From NCBI RefSeq assembly GCF_014201885.1, contig NZ_JACHFN010000002.1:124001-188000 (forward strand): DNA of 64,000 nt. The letters are read 5' to 3'. This document shows positions 50,847 to 59,224 of the stretch, in pieces; position 1 is the stretch's first letter, and every line of letters begins with the position of its first letter. The position numbers and the translations under genes were made by a program. Source of the stretch: Deinococcus budaensis. Lineage in GTDB: Bacteria > Deinococcota > Deinococci > Deinococcales > Deinococcaceae. The notes beneath the pieces are model-generated. The model had not been told where the DNA came from, did not search any database, and saw nothing but the letters and a program-made list of their open reading frames with translations.

Positions 50847-52115
50847 ATGACCCATCAGGCAGACCAGAGACCCTCCCGGCCGTTGGTCCTGAGGCGGGGG
50901 CTGACCCGCACCGCCACGCTGGCGGCGGCGCTGATGCTGGTGTCGGCCGGGCTGGCGCCCCCCGTGCGCGCGGACGTTCCGGCGGCGCCCCGTCCGCTTT
51001 TGCTGAAGGTCACGGCCCCCGAACCCGTGCTGCGCGGCGGCGTGGTCGTGCCCGGCCAGGTCACCCGGACCTACAGTCTGACCCTGGATGCCGGGGAACG
51101 CCGCCTGCTGCGCGCCCGCCAACCCAGCCGGGAACAGCCCAGCCGCGACCTGAACGCGCTGCTGGAACAGGTCTACGCCCGCATCGAGGCGAGGACGCCC
51201 AGAGACGCCCGCTTCGTGCGGGTGGGGGGCGAGTGGACCGCGCAGGCGCAGACCGGCTGGCGGGTGCGGCGGGCCGAGACGGCGGAGCGGCTGCGCGCGG
51301 CCCTGGAACGCCCCGCAGCGGGCCGGGGCGCCCTGGAGGTCGAGGTCGCCCTGCGCCTGACCCCCCCGGCCCGGACGGTGGCCGACCTGCACGAGCGCGG
51401 CGTGGTGGCGCACCTCGCGTCGGGCGAGTCGGGCTTTGCGGGCAGCCCGGAGTTCCGGGTCCACAACATCCGGGTGGGGAGCAGCCGCCTGCACGGGGTC
51501 TGGCTTGAGCCCGGCGCGGTCTTCGACTTCAATGCGCTGATCGGCCGCATCTCGAAGGAGCGGGGCTTCGTGCCCGGCTACGTGATCGCGGGCCAGAGCC
51601 TGACGATGGAACCCGGCGGGGGCATCTGCCAGGTCAGCACCACCGTGTTTCGCGCCGCGTATCTGGCGGGGCTGGAGGTCGTCGAGCGCCACGCCCACTC
51701 GCATCAGGTGGCCTATTACGACCCGCCCGGCTTCGAGGCGACCGTGTACGCGCCCGCCAAGAACCTGCGCTTTCGCAACGACACGGCCTCTCCCCTGCTG
51801 ATGCAGGCCGCCTGGGACCTGGAGGCGGGGACGCTGAGCATCCACCTGTTCGGCGGCCCGCCCGACCGTCAGGTGCAGGTTTCCCCTCCCCGCATCCGCG
51901 ACCTGCGGCCCGCACTGGCGCCCTCCTTCGTGCCCGCCCCCGACCTGAAGCCAGGGGAAGCCCGCCGCATCGACTTGCCCGCCTCCGGGATGCGGGTGCG
52001 CATTGAACGCACGGTGCGCAGAGACGGAAAGGTCCGCCGCGACGAGACCCTCAGCCACTACCGCCCCTGGGGCGGCGTGTTCGCGGTGGCGCCGGGAGAC
52101 GAGCGGCTGCGGTAG
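50847..52115 (+). CDS. VanW-family protein
   Basis: A 422-residue exported or membrane-anchored protein: hydrophobic segment at about residues 22-42, a peptidoglycan-binding-like N-terminal half (VTRTYSLTLDAGERRLLRAR), and the VanW domain (about 205-330: LEPGAVFDFNALIGRISKER, then MEPGGGICQVSTTVFRAAYL). It ends with a G5-like strand-rich region. VanW function is unproven; some members contribute to cell-wall or glycopeptide-related phenotypes. An in-frame GTG two codons upstream exists, but AGGACGG is better placed for ATG 50847. A terminator follows. Confidence 0.88.
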   Translation: MTHQADQRPSRPLVLRRGLTRTATLAAALMLVSAGLAPPVRADVPAAPRPLLLKVTAPEPVLRGGVVVPGQVTRTYSLTLDAGERRLLRARQPSREQPSRDLNALLEQVYARIEARTPRDARFVRVGGEWTAQAQTGWRVRRAETAERLRAALERPAAGRGALEVEVALRLTPPARTVADLHERGVVAHLASGESGFAGSPEFRVHNIRVGSSRLHGVWLEPGAVFDFNALIGRISKERGFVPGYVIAGQSLTMEPGGGICQVSTTVFRAAYLAGLEVVERHAHSHQVAYYDPPGFEATVYAPAKNLRFRNDTASPLLMQAAWDLEAGTLSIHLFGGPPDRQVQVSPPRIRDLRPALAPSFVPAPDLKPGEARRIDLPASGMRVRIERTVRRDGKVRRDETLSHYRPWGGVFAVAPGDERLR

Positions 52116-52134
52116 GCGGGTGGCGCGGAAAGGC

Positions 52135-52165
52135 AGGTGGGCAGCGGAGCTTCCGCCGCCCACCT
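52135..52165. terminator. Bidirectional hairpin between VanW gene and old yellow enzyme gene
   Basis: Thirteen-base arms 52135-52147 and 52153-52165 with one mismatch and a 5-base loop, followed by TCTTTCATCTTCT on the plus strand. Confidence 0.7.
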
Positions 52166-52198
52166 TCTTTCATCTTCTCCCGGCCAGGGGCGCGCCCC

Positions 52199-53317
52199 CT
52201 ACCACCCGGCCCGCGCGTACACGTCGGGCAGCGCGGGCGTCAGGCCGAGTTCGCGGGCGGCGCGCTGGGGCCAGTGCGGGTCGCGCAGGAAGGGGCGGCC
52301 CAGCGCGACGAGGTCGGCGACGCCGTCTTGCAGCACACCTTCGGCCTGGGCGGGGGTCTCGATCATGCCGACGGTCATCACCCGCAGGTCGGGCACCTCG
52401 GCGCGGATGCGGGCGGCGAAGGGCGCCTGATACAGCGGCCCGGCGCTGATCTCCTGGAGGGGCGTGAGGCCCCCGCTGCTCACGTCGAGGACTTCCACCC
52501 CCTCGAAGCGCAGCAGTCCGGCGAGCTGCACCGTCTGCCCCAGGTCCCAGCCGCCGGGCGCCCAGTCGGTCGCGCTGACCCGCACGAAGAGGGGCAGGTG
52601 GGTGGGCCACACCGCCCGCACCGCCCGCACGACTTCCAGCAAGAAGCGCACGCGGTTCTCGAAGGGACCGCCGTACTCGTCCGCGCGGCTGTTCGCCAGC
52701 GGCGAGAGAAACTGGTGCAGCAGGTAGCCGTGCGCGGCGTGGATCTCGACCACGTCGAAGCCCGCGACTTGCGCCCGCCGCGCCGCCGCCGCGAAGTCGG
52801 AAGTCACGCGCCGGATGTCGTCCGTGCTCATGGCGACGGGATGGGGAAAGACGGCGTTGTAGGGGTCCTCCGAGGGGCCGATGACCTGCCAGCCCCCCGC
52901 TTCCGGGGCCACCACCCCGCGCCCGCGCCAGGGGGCGTAGGTGCTCGCCTTGCGCCCGGCGTGCGCGAGCTGCACCCCGATCAGGCTGCCGTGGCGGTGC
53001 ACGAAATCGGTGACGTGGCCCAGCGGCACGATCTGCTCGTCACTCCACAGGCCCAGGTCCTCGGGGCTGATGCGGCCCTCGGGCGACACGGCGGTCGCCT
53101 CGGTCAGGATGAGGCCCGCGCCGCCCAGCGCGAACTGGCCCAGGTGGGTGAGGTGAAAGTCGTTCGCCAGGCCGTGTTTGGCGCTGTACATGCACATGGG
53201 CGACACGACCGCGCGGTTGGGCAGGGTCAGGCCGCCCAGTTTGACGGGCGTAAACAGCAGGGGCGTCGGCGCGCTTGTGGCGGGGGTGGCGGCGGGCGCC
53301 GGGACGGGCTGGGTCAT
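52199..53317 (-). CDS. Old yellow enzyme, NADH:flavin oxidoreductase (YqjM type)
   Basis: A 372-residue FMN ene-reductase. YqjM-type features include VSPMCMYSAKHG with the flavin-tuning Cys, QLAHAGRKAS, VEIHAAHGYLLHQFLSPLAN, SRADEYGGPFENRVRF and the C-terminal GRPFLRDPHWPQRAA that completes the partner active site. It reduces activated C=C bonds using NAD(P)H and may serve in oxidative or electrophile stress. TAGATT (53329-53324) is exactly six bases before ATG 53317, a leaderless start. Confidence 0.95.
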   Translation of the reverse strand: MTQPVPAPAATPATSAPTPLLFTPVKLGGLTLPNRAVVSPMCMYSAKHGLANDFHLTHLGQFALGGAGLILTEATAVSPEGRISPEDLGLWSDEQIVPLGHVTDFVHRHGSLIGVQLAHAGRKASTYAPWRGRGVVAPEAGGWQVIGPSEDPYNAVFPHPVAMSTDDIRRVTSDFAAAARRAQVAGFDVVEIHAAHGYLLHQFLSPLANSRADEYGGPFENRVRFLLEVVRAVRAVWPTHLPLFVRVSATDWAPGGWDLGQTVQLAGLLRFEGVEVLDVSSGGLTPLQEISAGPLYQAPFAARIRAEVPDLRVMTVGMIETPAQAEGVLQDGVADLVALGRPFLRDPHWPQRAARELGLTPALPDVYARAGW

Positions 53318-53397
53318 GCCCCGAATCTAGCCACGCGCCCCTCCCCTGCGCCAGATGGCGGACGCTTCATGCAGGCCGGGGCGGGCAGAGTGGGGTG

Positions 53398-53838
53398 ATG
53401 CGCTTGACCGACTCGCTGGAAGGCCTCACGCCGGAGAACTTGCAGGGCTTTTTCGCGGGCTGGCCCAACCCGCCCTCACCCGAAACGTTCCACCGCCTCC
53501 TCGCCGGGTCGTACCGAATCTCGCTGGCCGTGGAGGAAGGTGGGCGGGTTGCCGGTTTCGCGCAGGCGATCAGCGACGGCGTGCTGACCGCCTTCATCCC
53601 GCTGCTGGAAGTCCTGCCGGAGCACCAGGGACAGGGCCTGGGCACGCGGCTGATGCGCCATCTGCTCGGTCAACTGGAGCACCTCTACGCCGTGGACCTG
53701 AGCTGCGACGCGGAACTGGTGCCCTTCTACGAGCGGCTGGGGATGGAACGGGGCAACGCGATGTCCCTGCGGAACTACGCGCGGCAGAGTGGTGTGAGCG
53801 GCTTCCCAGACACGCCCGGACCAGGCGGCCTAGACTGA
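53398..53838 (+). CDS. GNAT-family N-acetyltransferase
   Basis: A 146-residue acetyltransferase with the acetyl-CoA loop VLPEHQGQGLGTRLMRHLLG (about residues 74-93) and the C-terminal LVPFYERLGMERG. Substrate unknown. ATG 53398 follows a weak -10-like CAGAGT by six bases; a nine-codon ORF (MQAGAGRVG at 53369) ends on the same ATG in a TGATG junction but has no promoter of its own. It is divergent from the old yellow enzyme. Confidence 0.85.
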   Translation: MRLTDSLEGLTPENLQGFFAGWPNPPSPETFHRLLAGSYRISLAVEEGGRVAGFAQAISDGVLTAFIPLLEVLPEHQGQGLGTRLMRHLLGQLEHLYAVDLSCDAELVPFYERLGMERGNAMSLRNYARQSGVSGFPDTPGPGGLD

Positions 53839-53883
53839 CCGGGCCACCCCAACTTCTCCCCGAGGAACACCGCTGGAGGCCCC

Positions 53884-54624
53884 ATGCGTCACCTGATCCT
53901 GCCGCTGCTGCTGGCCCTCTCTGCCGCCTGGGCCACGCCCGTCCAGCTCCGGGCGCCCGACGGCCTGACGCTGCACGCGGAAGCCACCCCGGCAGCCCAG
54001 CCCGGAGCGGCCCGGCCCTGGGGAGCGGTTCTGCTGCTGCACTCGGCGGCCCGCAACCGGCACGAACTGGACGCGGTGGCCCGGCGGCTGGCGCAGGAGG
54101 GCTACGCCTCGCTGGCACTCGACCAGCGCTCGGGCGGGGAGTACGGGGGTCATCCCAATCTCACCGCGCAGGGCCTGGGCCAGCGCGTCCTCACCGGGGC
54201 CGACGAGCTGGCGGACCTGGAGGTCGCCCTGGGCTGGCTGAGGCGCCGCTATCCGGGGCGGCCCCTCTTCGCGCTGGGCAGCGGCCGGAGCGCCACGCTG
54301 CTGTTTGGGCTGGCAGCAAAGCAGCCAGGACTCGCGGGCATCCTGGCCTTCAGCCCCAATCCCTCGGACCTTCCTGACCTGGACGCGCTGGCGGCGGCCC
54401 GGCACGTGCGGGTGCCGGTGTTCGTGACGAGCGAGAACGGCCCGTACGCGGTGGAGACGGCAGGAAACTTCCTGCACGCCGCGCAAAGCGCCCGCAAGGT
54501 GCAGTACGTCCCGCCGGGCTTCGGCCTGCCCGGCGCCCAGAGTCTGGACCCCGCCGCGATGGACGGCCCGGAAGCCAGCGAGGAGTACTGGCGGGCGCTC
54601 CTGCGCTTCCTGCGCGCCCGCTGA
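53884..54624 (+). CDS. Exported alpha/beta hydrolase (dienelactone hydrolase-like)
   Basis: A 246-residue protein with a signal peptide (residues 1-18, ending AAWAT) and an alpha/beta hydrolase fold: WGAVLLLHSAARNRHELDA near residue 40, YASLALDQRSGGEYGG near 75 and a nucleophile region LGSGRSATLL near 137. The usual GxSxG is altered to G-R-S-A-T, so the elbow is atypical though the serine remains. GGAGG before ATG 53884 supports the start. It may clean or modify esters outside the membrane; substrate unknown. Confidence 0.78.
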   Translation: MRHLILPLLLALSAAWATPVQLRAPDGLTLHAEATPAAQPGAARPWGAVLLLHSAARNRHELDAVARRLAQEGYASLALDQRSGGEYGGHPNLTAQGLGQRVLTGADELADLEVALGWLRRRYPGRPLFALGSGRSATLLFGLAAKQPGLAGILAFSPNPSDLPDLDALAAARHVRVPVFVTSENGPYAVETAGNFLHAAQSARKVQYVPPGFGLPGAQSLDPAAMDGPEASEEYWRALLRFLRAR

Positions 54625-54639
54625 CGCGGCCACCCGGCC

Positions 54640-55428
54640 TCAGCTGCTCGCGCTGGTGTAGCTCGCCACCGCCCTCAGCCAGAAGAGGCGCGTCAGCACG
54701 AACAGCGCGGCGGCCACCAGCGGCGAGGCCAGCGCCAGCGCGGGCGTGAGGGTGCCCGTCATGGCCTGGGCCGGAACGGTCGTGATGAAGGCGACCGGCA
54801 CCACGAAGGTCAGCAGCGCCCGCACCGGCACCGGAAAGGCCGTGACCGGAAAGCGCGCAGCCCCGAAGACGCCGTTGAACAGCTCGGAAGCGTTCTGGGT
54901 CTTGACGAACCAGAAGGCGGTGGTGGAGAGCGCCAGCCAGATGCAGTACACGATCACGACCGCCGAGAGGTAGAGCAGCGCCGCCCCCGCCAAGCCCCCC
55001 GGCGTGACCGTCAGGTGCGAGGCCGCGTAGCCGATCAGCCCCGCCCCGATCAACAGGTCGGTCACCCGCAGCACGTTGAGGTGCCGGGTGCTGACCCCGA
55101 ACTGCGCGTCGATGGGCTTGAGCAGCGTGAAATCCATGCTGCCGGTGCGCACGGCCTCGGCGATCTTGCTCATGTTGGGCTGGATAAAGACGCTGATGAC
55201 CCCCTCGGTGAGCATGAACAGCCCCGTGACCAGCAGCGCCTCGTGGAAAGTCCAGCCGCCCACCGTGTCCAGCTCCGGCTGCCCGAACAGCACCGCGATG
55301 CCCAGCAGGGCCACCCCGGCCTCGCCCACGCTGGCAAGCACGGCGCCCAGGAAGTTGGCCCGGTATTCGAGCTGTGCCGAGAGCGTGGCCCCCGTGAAGA
55401 TGCGGATGAGGCGCAGGTAGCGGGTCAC
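54640..55428 (-). CDS. ABC-2 type permease (DUF990), second subunit
   Basis: A 262-residue six-helix membrane protein of the ABC2_membrane_6/DUF990 family (RLIRIFTGATLSAQLEYRAN at the start, MSKIAEAVRTGSMDFTLLKP in the middle). It pairs with the permease encoded just upstream and the ATPase at 56.4 kb to form an exporter. The frame is open upstream into the heptad-repeat gap; GTG 55428 starts the natural N-terminus VTRYLRLIRIF. Exported substrate unknown. Confidence 0.88.
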   Translation of the reverse strand: MTRYLRLIRIFTGATLSAQLEYRANFLGAVLASVGEAGVALLGIAVLFGQPELDTVGGWTFHEALLVTGLFMLTEGVISVFIQPNMSKIAEAVRTGSMDFTLLKPIDAQFGVSTRHLNVLRVTDLLIGAGLIGYAASHLTVTPGGLAGAALLYLSAVVIVYCIWLALSTTAFWFVKTQNASELFNGVFGAARFPVTAFPVPVRALLTFVVPVAFITTVPAQAMTGTLTPALALASPLVAAALFVLTRLFWLRAVASYTSASS

Positions 55429-55444
55429 TCGCGCCCCCGGCGCG

Positions 55445-55521
55445 GTGAGTGGGAAGTGGTGAGTGGGAAGTGGACCGGGAAAAGCGACCGACCCACTAAC
55501 CACTGACCACTGACCACTAAC
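55445..55521. repeat. 14-base tandem duplication plus four heptads
   Basis: GTGAGTGGGAAGTG occurs twice head to tail (55445-55472). CACTAAC, CACTGAC, CACTGAC and CACTAAC follow at 55494-55521. They fill the gap between the two permease genes. Confidence 0.7.
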
Positions 55522-55525
55522 CCCC

Positions 55526-56329
55526 TCACGCCCCCACCGCCCCGTACTTCCGCAGCCCCACCCGCCACACCAGGAGCCGCAGGAACCAGAAGATCACCAG
55601 CCAAGCGGCCAGGACCGCCGCCCCGCGCCCCGCGTCGGCCAGGGACGCCTTGCCCGCCAGCAGTTGCGCGGGCAGGCCCAGCATGTAGGGGAAAGGCGTC
55701 CACACCGCCACGTTCTGCACCCACTGGGGGTAAAAGGCGAGCGGCGCGAACATGCCGCCCAGCGCGGCGTAAAAGAGCCACACGACCTCCTGGAAACTGG
55801 TGCTCGATTCGGTCCAGAAGGCGAGCAGCCCCACGCAGTACTCCCACAGAAAGCGCGCGCTGAAGCCCAGAAAGGCCAGCCCGAGGGCGGCGAGGTAGGC
55901 CAGCGGGTCGGTGGTGAAGCGCGCCCCCGCCAGCCACGCGAACACGGCGACCAGCACCAGCATCAGCGGGAAACGCACCACCCGCTCGGCGAGGTGCCCG
56001 GTGTACCACGTCCACAGCGGGTCGAGCGGGCGCAGCAGCTTGGGCGACAGGGTGCCCTGCCGGATGTCGAGGTCGAGTTCCCAGGCGACCCACACCACCA
56101 TCAGTTGTGAGACGGTCCAGGTGCCCAGGAAATAGGACGCGAACTCGGAGGGCGTGTACCCGTTGATCTCGCCGCCGGGGGCCGCCGCCGCCTGCGCCAT
56201 CCACACCAGCATCATCACCAGCGAGAGGGTGCCCGACAGCATCCAGATCACGACCTCCGCGCGGTACTCGACCATCTCCGCGAACTGGGCGGCGAAGAGG
56301 GTGCGGAGTTTTTTCCAGGTGGCGGTCAT
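55526..56329 (-). CDS. ABC-2 type permease (DUF990), first subunit
   Basis: A 267-residue membrane protein with six helices and DUF990 features (FAAQFAEMVEYRAEVVIWML near the start, DLDIRQGTLSPKLLRPLDPL in the middle). It is homologous to the downstream permease, giving a heterodimeric channel. The frame continues upstream through repeat sequence, but ATG 56329 gives the family N-terminus MTATWKKLRTLF. Gaps on both sides hold heptad repeats rather than the tight spacing usual in ABC operons. Confidence 0.88.
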   Translation of the reverse strand: MTATWKKLRTLFAAQFAEMVEYRAEVVIWMLSGTLSLVMMLVWMAQAAAAPGGEINGYTPSEFASYFLGTWTVSQLMVVWVAWELDLDIRQGTLSPKLLRPLDPLWTWYTGHLAERVVRFPLMLVLVAVFAWLAGARFTTDPLAYLAALGLAFLGFSARFLWEYCVGLLAFWTESSTSFQEVVWLFYAALGGMFAPLAFYPQWVQNVAVWTPFPYMLGLPAQLLAGKASLADAGRGAAVLAAWLVIFWFLRLLVWRVGLRKYGAVGA

Positions 56330-56403
56330 GGGCGCTCCCGGCGCGGTGGGTGGGAAGCGGGGAGCGGCGAGGAGGAAAGACGCGGGGGGCGAGAGCCGCG
56401 CCC

Positions 56404-56431
56404 CACGGACCACGGACCACTAGCCACGGAC
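56404..56431. repeat. Four heptads overlapping the ATPase stop codon
   Basis: CACGGAC, CACGGAC, CACTAGC and CACGGAC run head to tail. The stop codon of the ABC ATPase (56420-56422) lies inside the third unit, so the repeat has entered or created the gene end. Confidence 0.65.
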
Positions 56432-57427
56432 CGCCTCCTTGCCTCCGAACAGCTCCCCCATCACCGTCTCGATGGGCGGGTCCTCGACGGTCAGGTCGGC
56501 CACGTCGAGGTCGGAGAGGAGTCGGGCGGCGCGCACACTCACCTCGGCGCGGGGCACGGTGAGTTCGGCGCTCAGGCCGTCCACCTTGACCCCCGAGCCG
56601 TAGCGGGCGAGCTGCGCCTCGGTGACGGGCCGCCGCAGTTGCAGCCGCACGGTCTTGCCGCCGCTGCCCTGCTCCGCCAGCCGCGCGAGGTCGCCGTCGA
56701 AGACGAGCTGGCCCTGGTCGATCACCAGGATGCGGCGGGCCAGGGCCGTCACGTCGGCCATGTAGTGACTCGTCAGGATCACGGTCGCCTCGTAGCGCGC
56801 GTTGTAGTCGCGGATAAAGGTCCGCACGGCTTCCTGCATGTTCACGTCGAGGCCGATGGTCGGCTCGTCGAGAAACAGCACCCGGGGCCGGTGCAGCAGC
56901 GCGGCGGCGAGTTCGCACTTCATCCGCTCGCCCAGGGAGAGTTTGCGGACCTGCTTTTTCAGGATGCCCTCCAGGCCCAGGACCTCGGTGTATTCGCGCA
57001 TGGTGGCGTGGTACTGGGCGTCGGGGATCTCGTAGATCGCCTGGTTGACCAGAAAGGAATCGAGCGCCGGAAGGTCCCAGATCAGCTGCTGCTTTTGCCC
57101 CATGACCAGCGTGATGTTCTTCAGGAAGGCCGTCTCGCGGCGCCGGGGTTCGGAGCCTGCCACCCGCACCTCGCCGCCCGAGGGGTGCAAGAGGCCCGAG
57201 AGCATCTTGAGGGTGGTCGTCTTGCCCGCCCCGTTCGGCCCCAGAAAGCCCACCACCTCCCCCGGCGCGAGGTCGAAGGAGACGCCCTTGACCGCCTCCA
57301 CGCTGCGGCTCTTGCGGTGGACGAAACTGCGGAGGCTGCCCAGAAAACCCGGTTCCTTCTCGTGGACGGTGTAACTCTTGCGCAGGTCGCGGACGCGCAC
57401 GCGGGCGTCCGGGGTGGGTGTGGTCAT
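56420..57427 (-). CDS. ABC exporter ATP-binding protein
   Basis: A 335-residue ATPase: Walker [19 protein letters not shown] (about residue 63), VMGQKQQLIWDLPALDSFLV at the Q-loop, signature KLSLGERMKCELAAALLHRP and Walker B VLFLDEPTIGLDVNMQ. About 75 residues form a C-terminal regulatory domain. The FLGSLRSFVHRKSRSVEAVK N-terminal insertion is typical of ATPases paired with DUF990 permeases. The frame is open upstream, but ATG 57427 starts the family N-terminus. Its 3' end overlaps a heptad repeat. Confidence 0.9.
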   Translation of the reverse strand: MTTPTPDARVRVRDLRKSYTVHEKEPGFLGSLRSFVHRKSRSVEAVKGVSFDLAPGEVVGFLGPNGAGKTTTLKMLSGLLHPSGGEVRVAGSEPRRRETAFLKNITLVMGQKQQLIWDLPALDSFLVNQAIYEIPDAQYHATMREYTEVLGLEGILKKQVRKLSLGERMKCELAAALLHRPRVLFLDEPTIGLDVNMQEAVRTFIRDYNARYEATVILTSHYMADVTALARRILVIDQGQLVFDGDLARLAEQGSGGKTVRLQLRRPVTEAQLARYGSGVKVDGLSAELTVPRAEVSVRAARLLSDLDVADLTVEDPPIETVMGELFGGKEAVRG

Positions 57428-57572
57428 AGGTGGCCTCAGAGTACGCGGCGGGGGGAGGCGGGGCATGGGGGCAAACTGGCGTGTCTGGTCCGCCCAGCGG
57501 GCGCGGGCAGCCTGAAGGGGGGGCGTGAGGACGGGGTATATGAGAAGGGGGACGGCGCCGCCTGGCGCGCGC

Positions 57573-57926
57573 TCAGGCGTACAGCTCCGGGTCATGCTCC
57601 ACGATGTCGAGTTGGTAGCCGTCGGGGTCGCGCAGCTTCAGCACGCGCCCGAAGCCCTCGTCGAGAATCTCGGGATCAGGCAGGACGCCTGCCGAGGTCA
57701 GGCGCGCGGCCAGGAGTTCCAGCGGTTCCTGCGCCTCGAAGCCGGGCAGGGCAAACCCCGGCGGGCGGGCCGCCGCCGCGCCATGCAGGTACAGCAGGAA
57801 CTCTCCCCATTCCAGCTCGGCCCAGCCGCCGTTGCGGTTGACCCGCCGCAGCCGAAACCCCACCCGCTCGTACCAGTCACGGCTGCGGTTCACGTCCGTG
57901 GCGTAGATCAGGACGTTGGGCCTCAT
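57573..57926 (-). CDS. VOC/glyoxalase-family protein (bleomycin-resistance-like)
   Basis: A 117-residue VOC protein ([20 protein letters not shown] at the start, [13 protein letters not shown] mid-way and [17 protein letters not shown] at the end, keeping one Glu metal ligand candidate). It overlaps the RHH gene by four bases (ATGA), so the two form an operon controlled from the RHH promoter. Function could be small-molecule sequestration or isomerisation; not assigned. Confidence 0.82.
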   Translation of the reverse strand: MRPNVLIYATDVNRSRDWYERVGFRLRRVNRNGGWAELEWGEFLLYLHGAAAARPPGFALPGFEAQEPLELLAARLTSAGVLPDPEILDEGFGRVLKLRDPDGYQLDIVEHDPELYA

Positions 57927-58126
57927 GCTCCGGCCTTCCCGCTGAACTGCGCGGCGGCCTCGTCCCCGGCCCGCTTCGCCTCGGCCTCGATCAGCAGGTG
58001 CTGGCGCAGCGCCCGCTCGACATAGGCGCTGAGGCTCTCGCGGGCCTCGATACTGGCGATCTTCACCTCACGGATCAAAGCCCCAGGCAGGTAGATGTTG
58101 AACTGCCGCTTGTCGTCGTCTCCCAT
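57923..58126 (-). CDS. Ribbon-helix-helix (CopG/Arc-like) regulator
   Basis: A 67-residue protein with the short N-terminal strand [20 protein letters not shown], a helix-turn-helix [20 protein letters not shown] and a polar tail. This is an RHH DNA-binding fold of the antitoxin/repressor type. The promoter directly upstream (TTGCTA, 17 bases, TATGCT, six bases, ATG) carries repeated CTAG-containing blocks in the spacer, a likely self-binding site. The coupled partner is a VOC protein rather than a toxin. Confidence 0.82.
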   Translation of the reverse strand: MGDDDKRQFNIYLPGALIREVKIASIEARESLSAYVERALRQHLLIEAEAKRAGDEAAAQFSGKAGA

Positions 58127-58132
58127 ACCGGC

Positions 58133-58161
58133 AGCATACTAGGATGCTAGCAAGCTAGCAA
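58133..58161 (-). promoter_or_regulatory. RHH promoter with repeated TTGCTAGC blocks
   Basis: On the minus strand TTGCTA (58161-58156), a 17-base spacer and TATGCT (58138-58133) precede the ATG by six bases. TTGCTAGC occurs twice in succession and CCTAG once more across the spacer, resembling an RHH operator. Confidence 0.65.
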
Positions 58162-58222
58162 CGGCCAGGCTCCTGTCTGTCTCTGACCTGTCGGCGGTCC
58201 TCCCGCCGGATAGATTCAGGGG

Positions 58223-58267
58223 ATGAGTCCGTCTCTCCTCCCCTCTACTCGTCCGGTGCCCGCGTGA
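58223..58267 (+). CDS. 14-codon leaderless upstream ORF (MSPSLLPSTRPVPA)
   Basis: TAGATT (58211-58216) is followed after six bases by ATG 58223. The ORF encodes 14 residues and its TGA (58265-58267) overlaps the GTG start of the methyltransferase in a GTGA junction. The layout implies that ribosomes reach the methyltransferase by reinitiation. Confidence 0.5.
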   Translation: MSPSLLPSTRPVPA

Positions 58268-59013
58268 TTCCCTGGGCGCCCCTGGGCCGCGCGCCCATCC
58301 CCGGCACCGACCAGGCGCTGTGCCTGTACCGCCGGGGCGACCTGCTGGAGTTCTCGATTCAGATTTCCGGCTACGTCAGCGAGCTGATGAACAGCCGCCA
58401 GCACGCCTCGGAAGACGCGCTGGCCGACCTCGCCTGCGCGGCCATCGCGGGGCGGGCGCGGCCCCACGTCTTGGTGGGCGGGCTGGGCATGGGCTTCACG
58501 CTGGCGGCGGCGCTGCGGGGGGTGGGACCTTCGGGGACGGTCACGGTGGCCGAACTTGTGCCCGAGGTCGTGGAGTGGAACAAAGGCCCGCTGGGCGAGT
58601 GCGCGGGCCACCCGCTGCGGGACCCGCGCACCCGCGTCCACGTGGGCGACGTGGCCGAGCTGCTGCGGCGCGGGCAGGGGACGTTCGACGCCGTGCTGCT
58701 CGACGTGGACAACGGCCCCGAGGGCATGACCCACCACGGCAACGACTGGCTGTACTCGCCGCCCGGCTTGGCGGCCGCGCAGCGCACCCTGCGCCCCGGC
58801 GGCGTGCTGGCCGTCTGGTCGGCCACGCCCGAGCCGCGCTTCACCACCCGCCTGAACCGGGCAGGCTTCCGCACCGAGGTCCACACCGTCCGCGCCCGCC
58901 CCGGCAAGGGCGCTCACCACACGGTCTGGCTGGCCCACGCGCCGGGCAAGGAGGAGAGCGTCACGGGGGCGGTGAGGCGGCAGGAGGCCGGCCGGAGAAG
59001 CGGGCGGCGCTGA
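58264..59013 (+). CDS. Spermidine synthase-fold methyltransferase
   Basis: A 249-residue class I fold protein resembling spermidine/spermine synthase-like methyltransferases: LLEFSIQISGYVSELMNSRQ near residue 25, the nucleotide loop HVLVGGLGMGFTLAAALRGV (about 67), VTVAELVPEVVEWNKGPLG and DAVLLDVDNGPEGM (about 143). Polyamine-site residues are not clearly conserved, so polyamine synthesis is not claimed. GTG 58264 overlaps the stop of a 14-codon leaderless upstream ORF. The last 20 residues are an Arg/Gly-rich tail. Confidence 0.8.
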   Translation: MIPWAPLGRAPIPGTDQALCLYRRGDLLEFSIQISGYVSELMNSRQHASEDALADLACAAIAGRARPHVLVGGLGMGFTLAAALRGVGPSGTVTVAELVPEVVEWNKGPLGECAGHPLRDPRTRVHVGDVAELLRRGQGTFDAVLLDVDNGPEGMTHHGNDWLYSPPGLAAAQRTLRPGGVLAVWSATPEPRFTTRLNRAGFRTEVHTVRARPGKGAHHTVWLAHAPGKEESVTGAVRRQEAGRRSGRR

Positions 59014-59060
59014 GCACCTGGTCATAGAGGGGCCTTCTCTCCAGTGAAGGAGGGAGGCGG

Positions 59061-59080
59061 GACCCGCAGAGCGGCTTGCA
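59061..59080. repeat. Diverged copy of the 3378-3440 repeat
   Basis: GACCCGCAGAGCGGCTTGCA matches the first copy at 3378 with a few substitutions. It lies in the gap between the methyltransferase and chromate transporter genes. Confidence 0.35.
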
Positions 59081-59224
59081 CAGGAGCACAGAGAGTGCCG
59101 TCACGGGGTTGGCGAGGCTTCCCGTCCCACGCTCGAACCGCGCTCTGAGCGCTTCCCCAGGCGCCCTCCCTGTTCCCCGCCCAGTCACGGGGTCGCCGCC
59201 CGGGCGCGGGTCTAGGCTCGGGCC

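Noticed and set aside
53369..53398. Nine-codon uORF before the GNAT gene
   Set aside because: It ends on the ATG (TGATG) but lacks a -10 at the right distance, whereas the GNAT itself has a weak one, so coincidence is likely.
55445..55521. Tandem repeats between the permease genes as a CRISPR array
   Set aside because: Units are 14 and 7 bases with no spacers and no cas genes nearby.
57573..58126. RHH/VOC pair as a toxin-antitoxin module
   Set aside because: The second gene has a VOC fold without known toxin families; only the operon layout is reminiscent.
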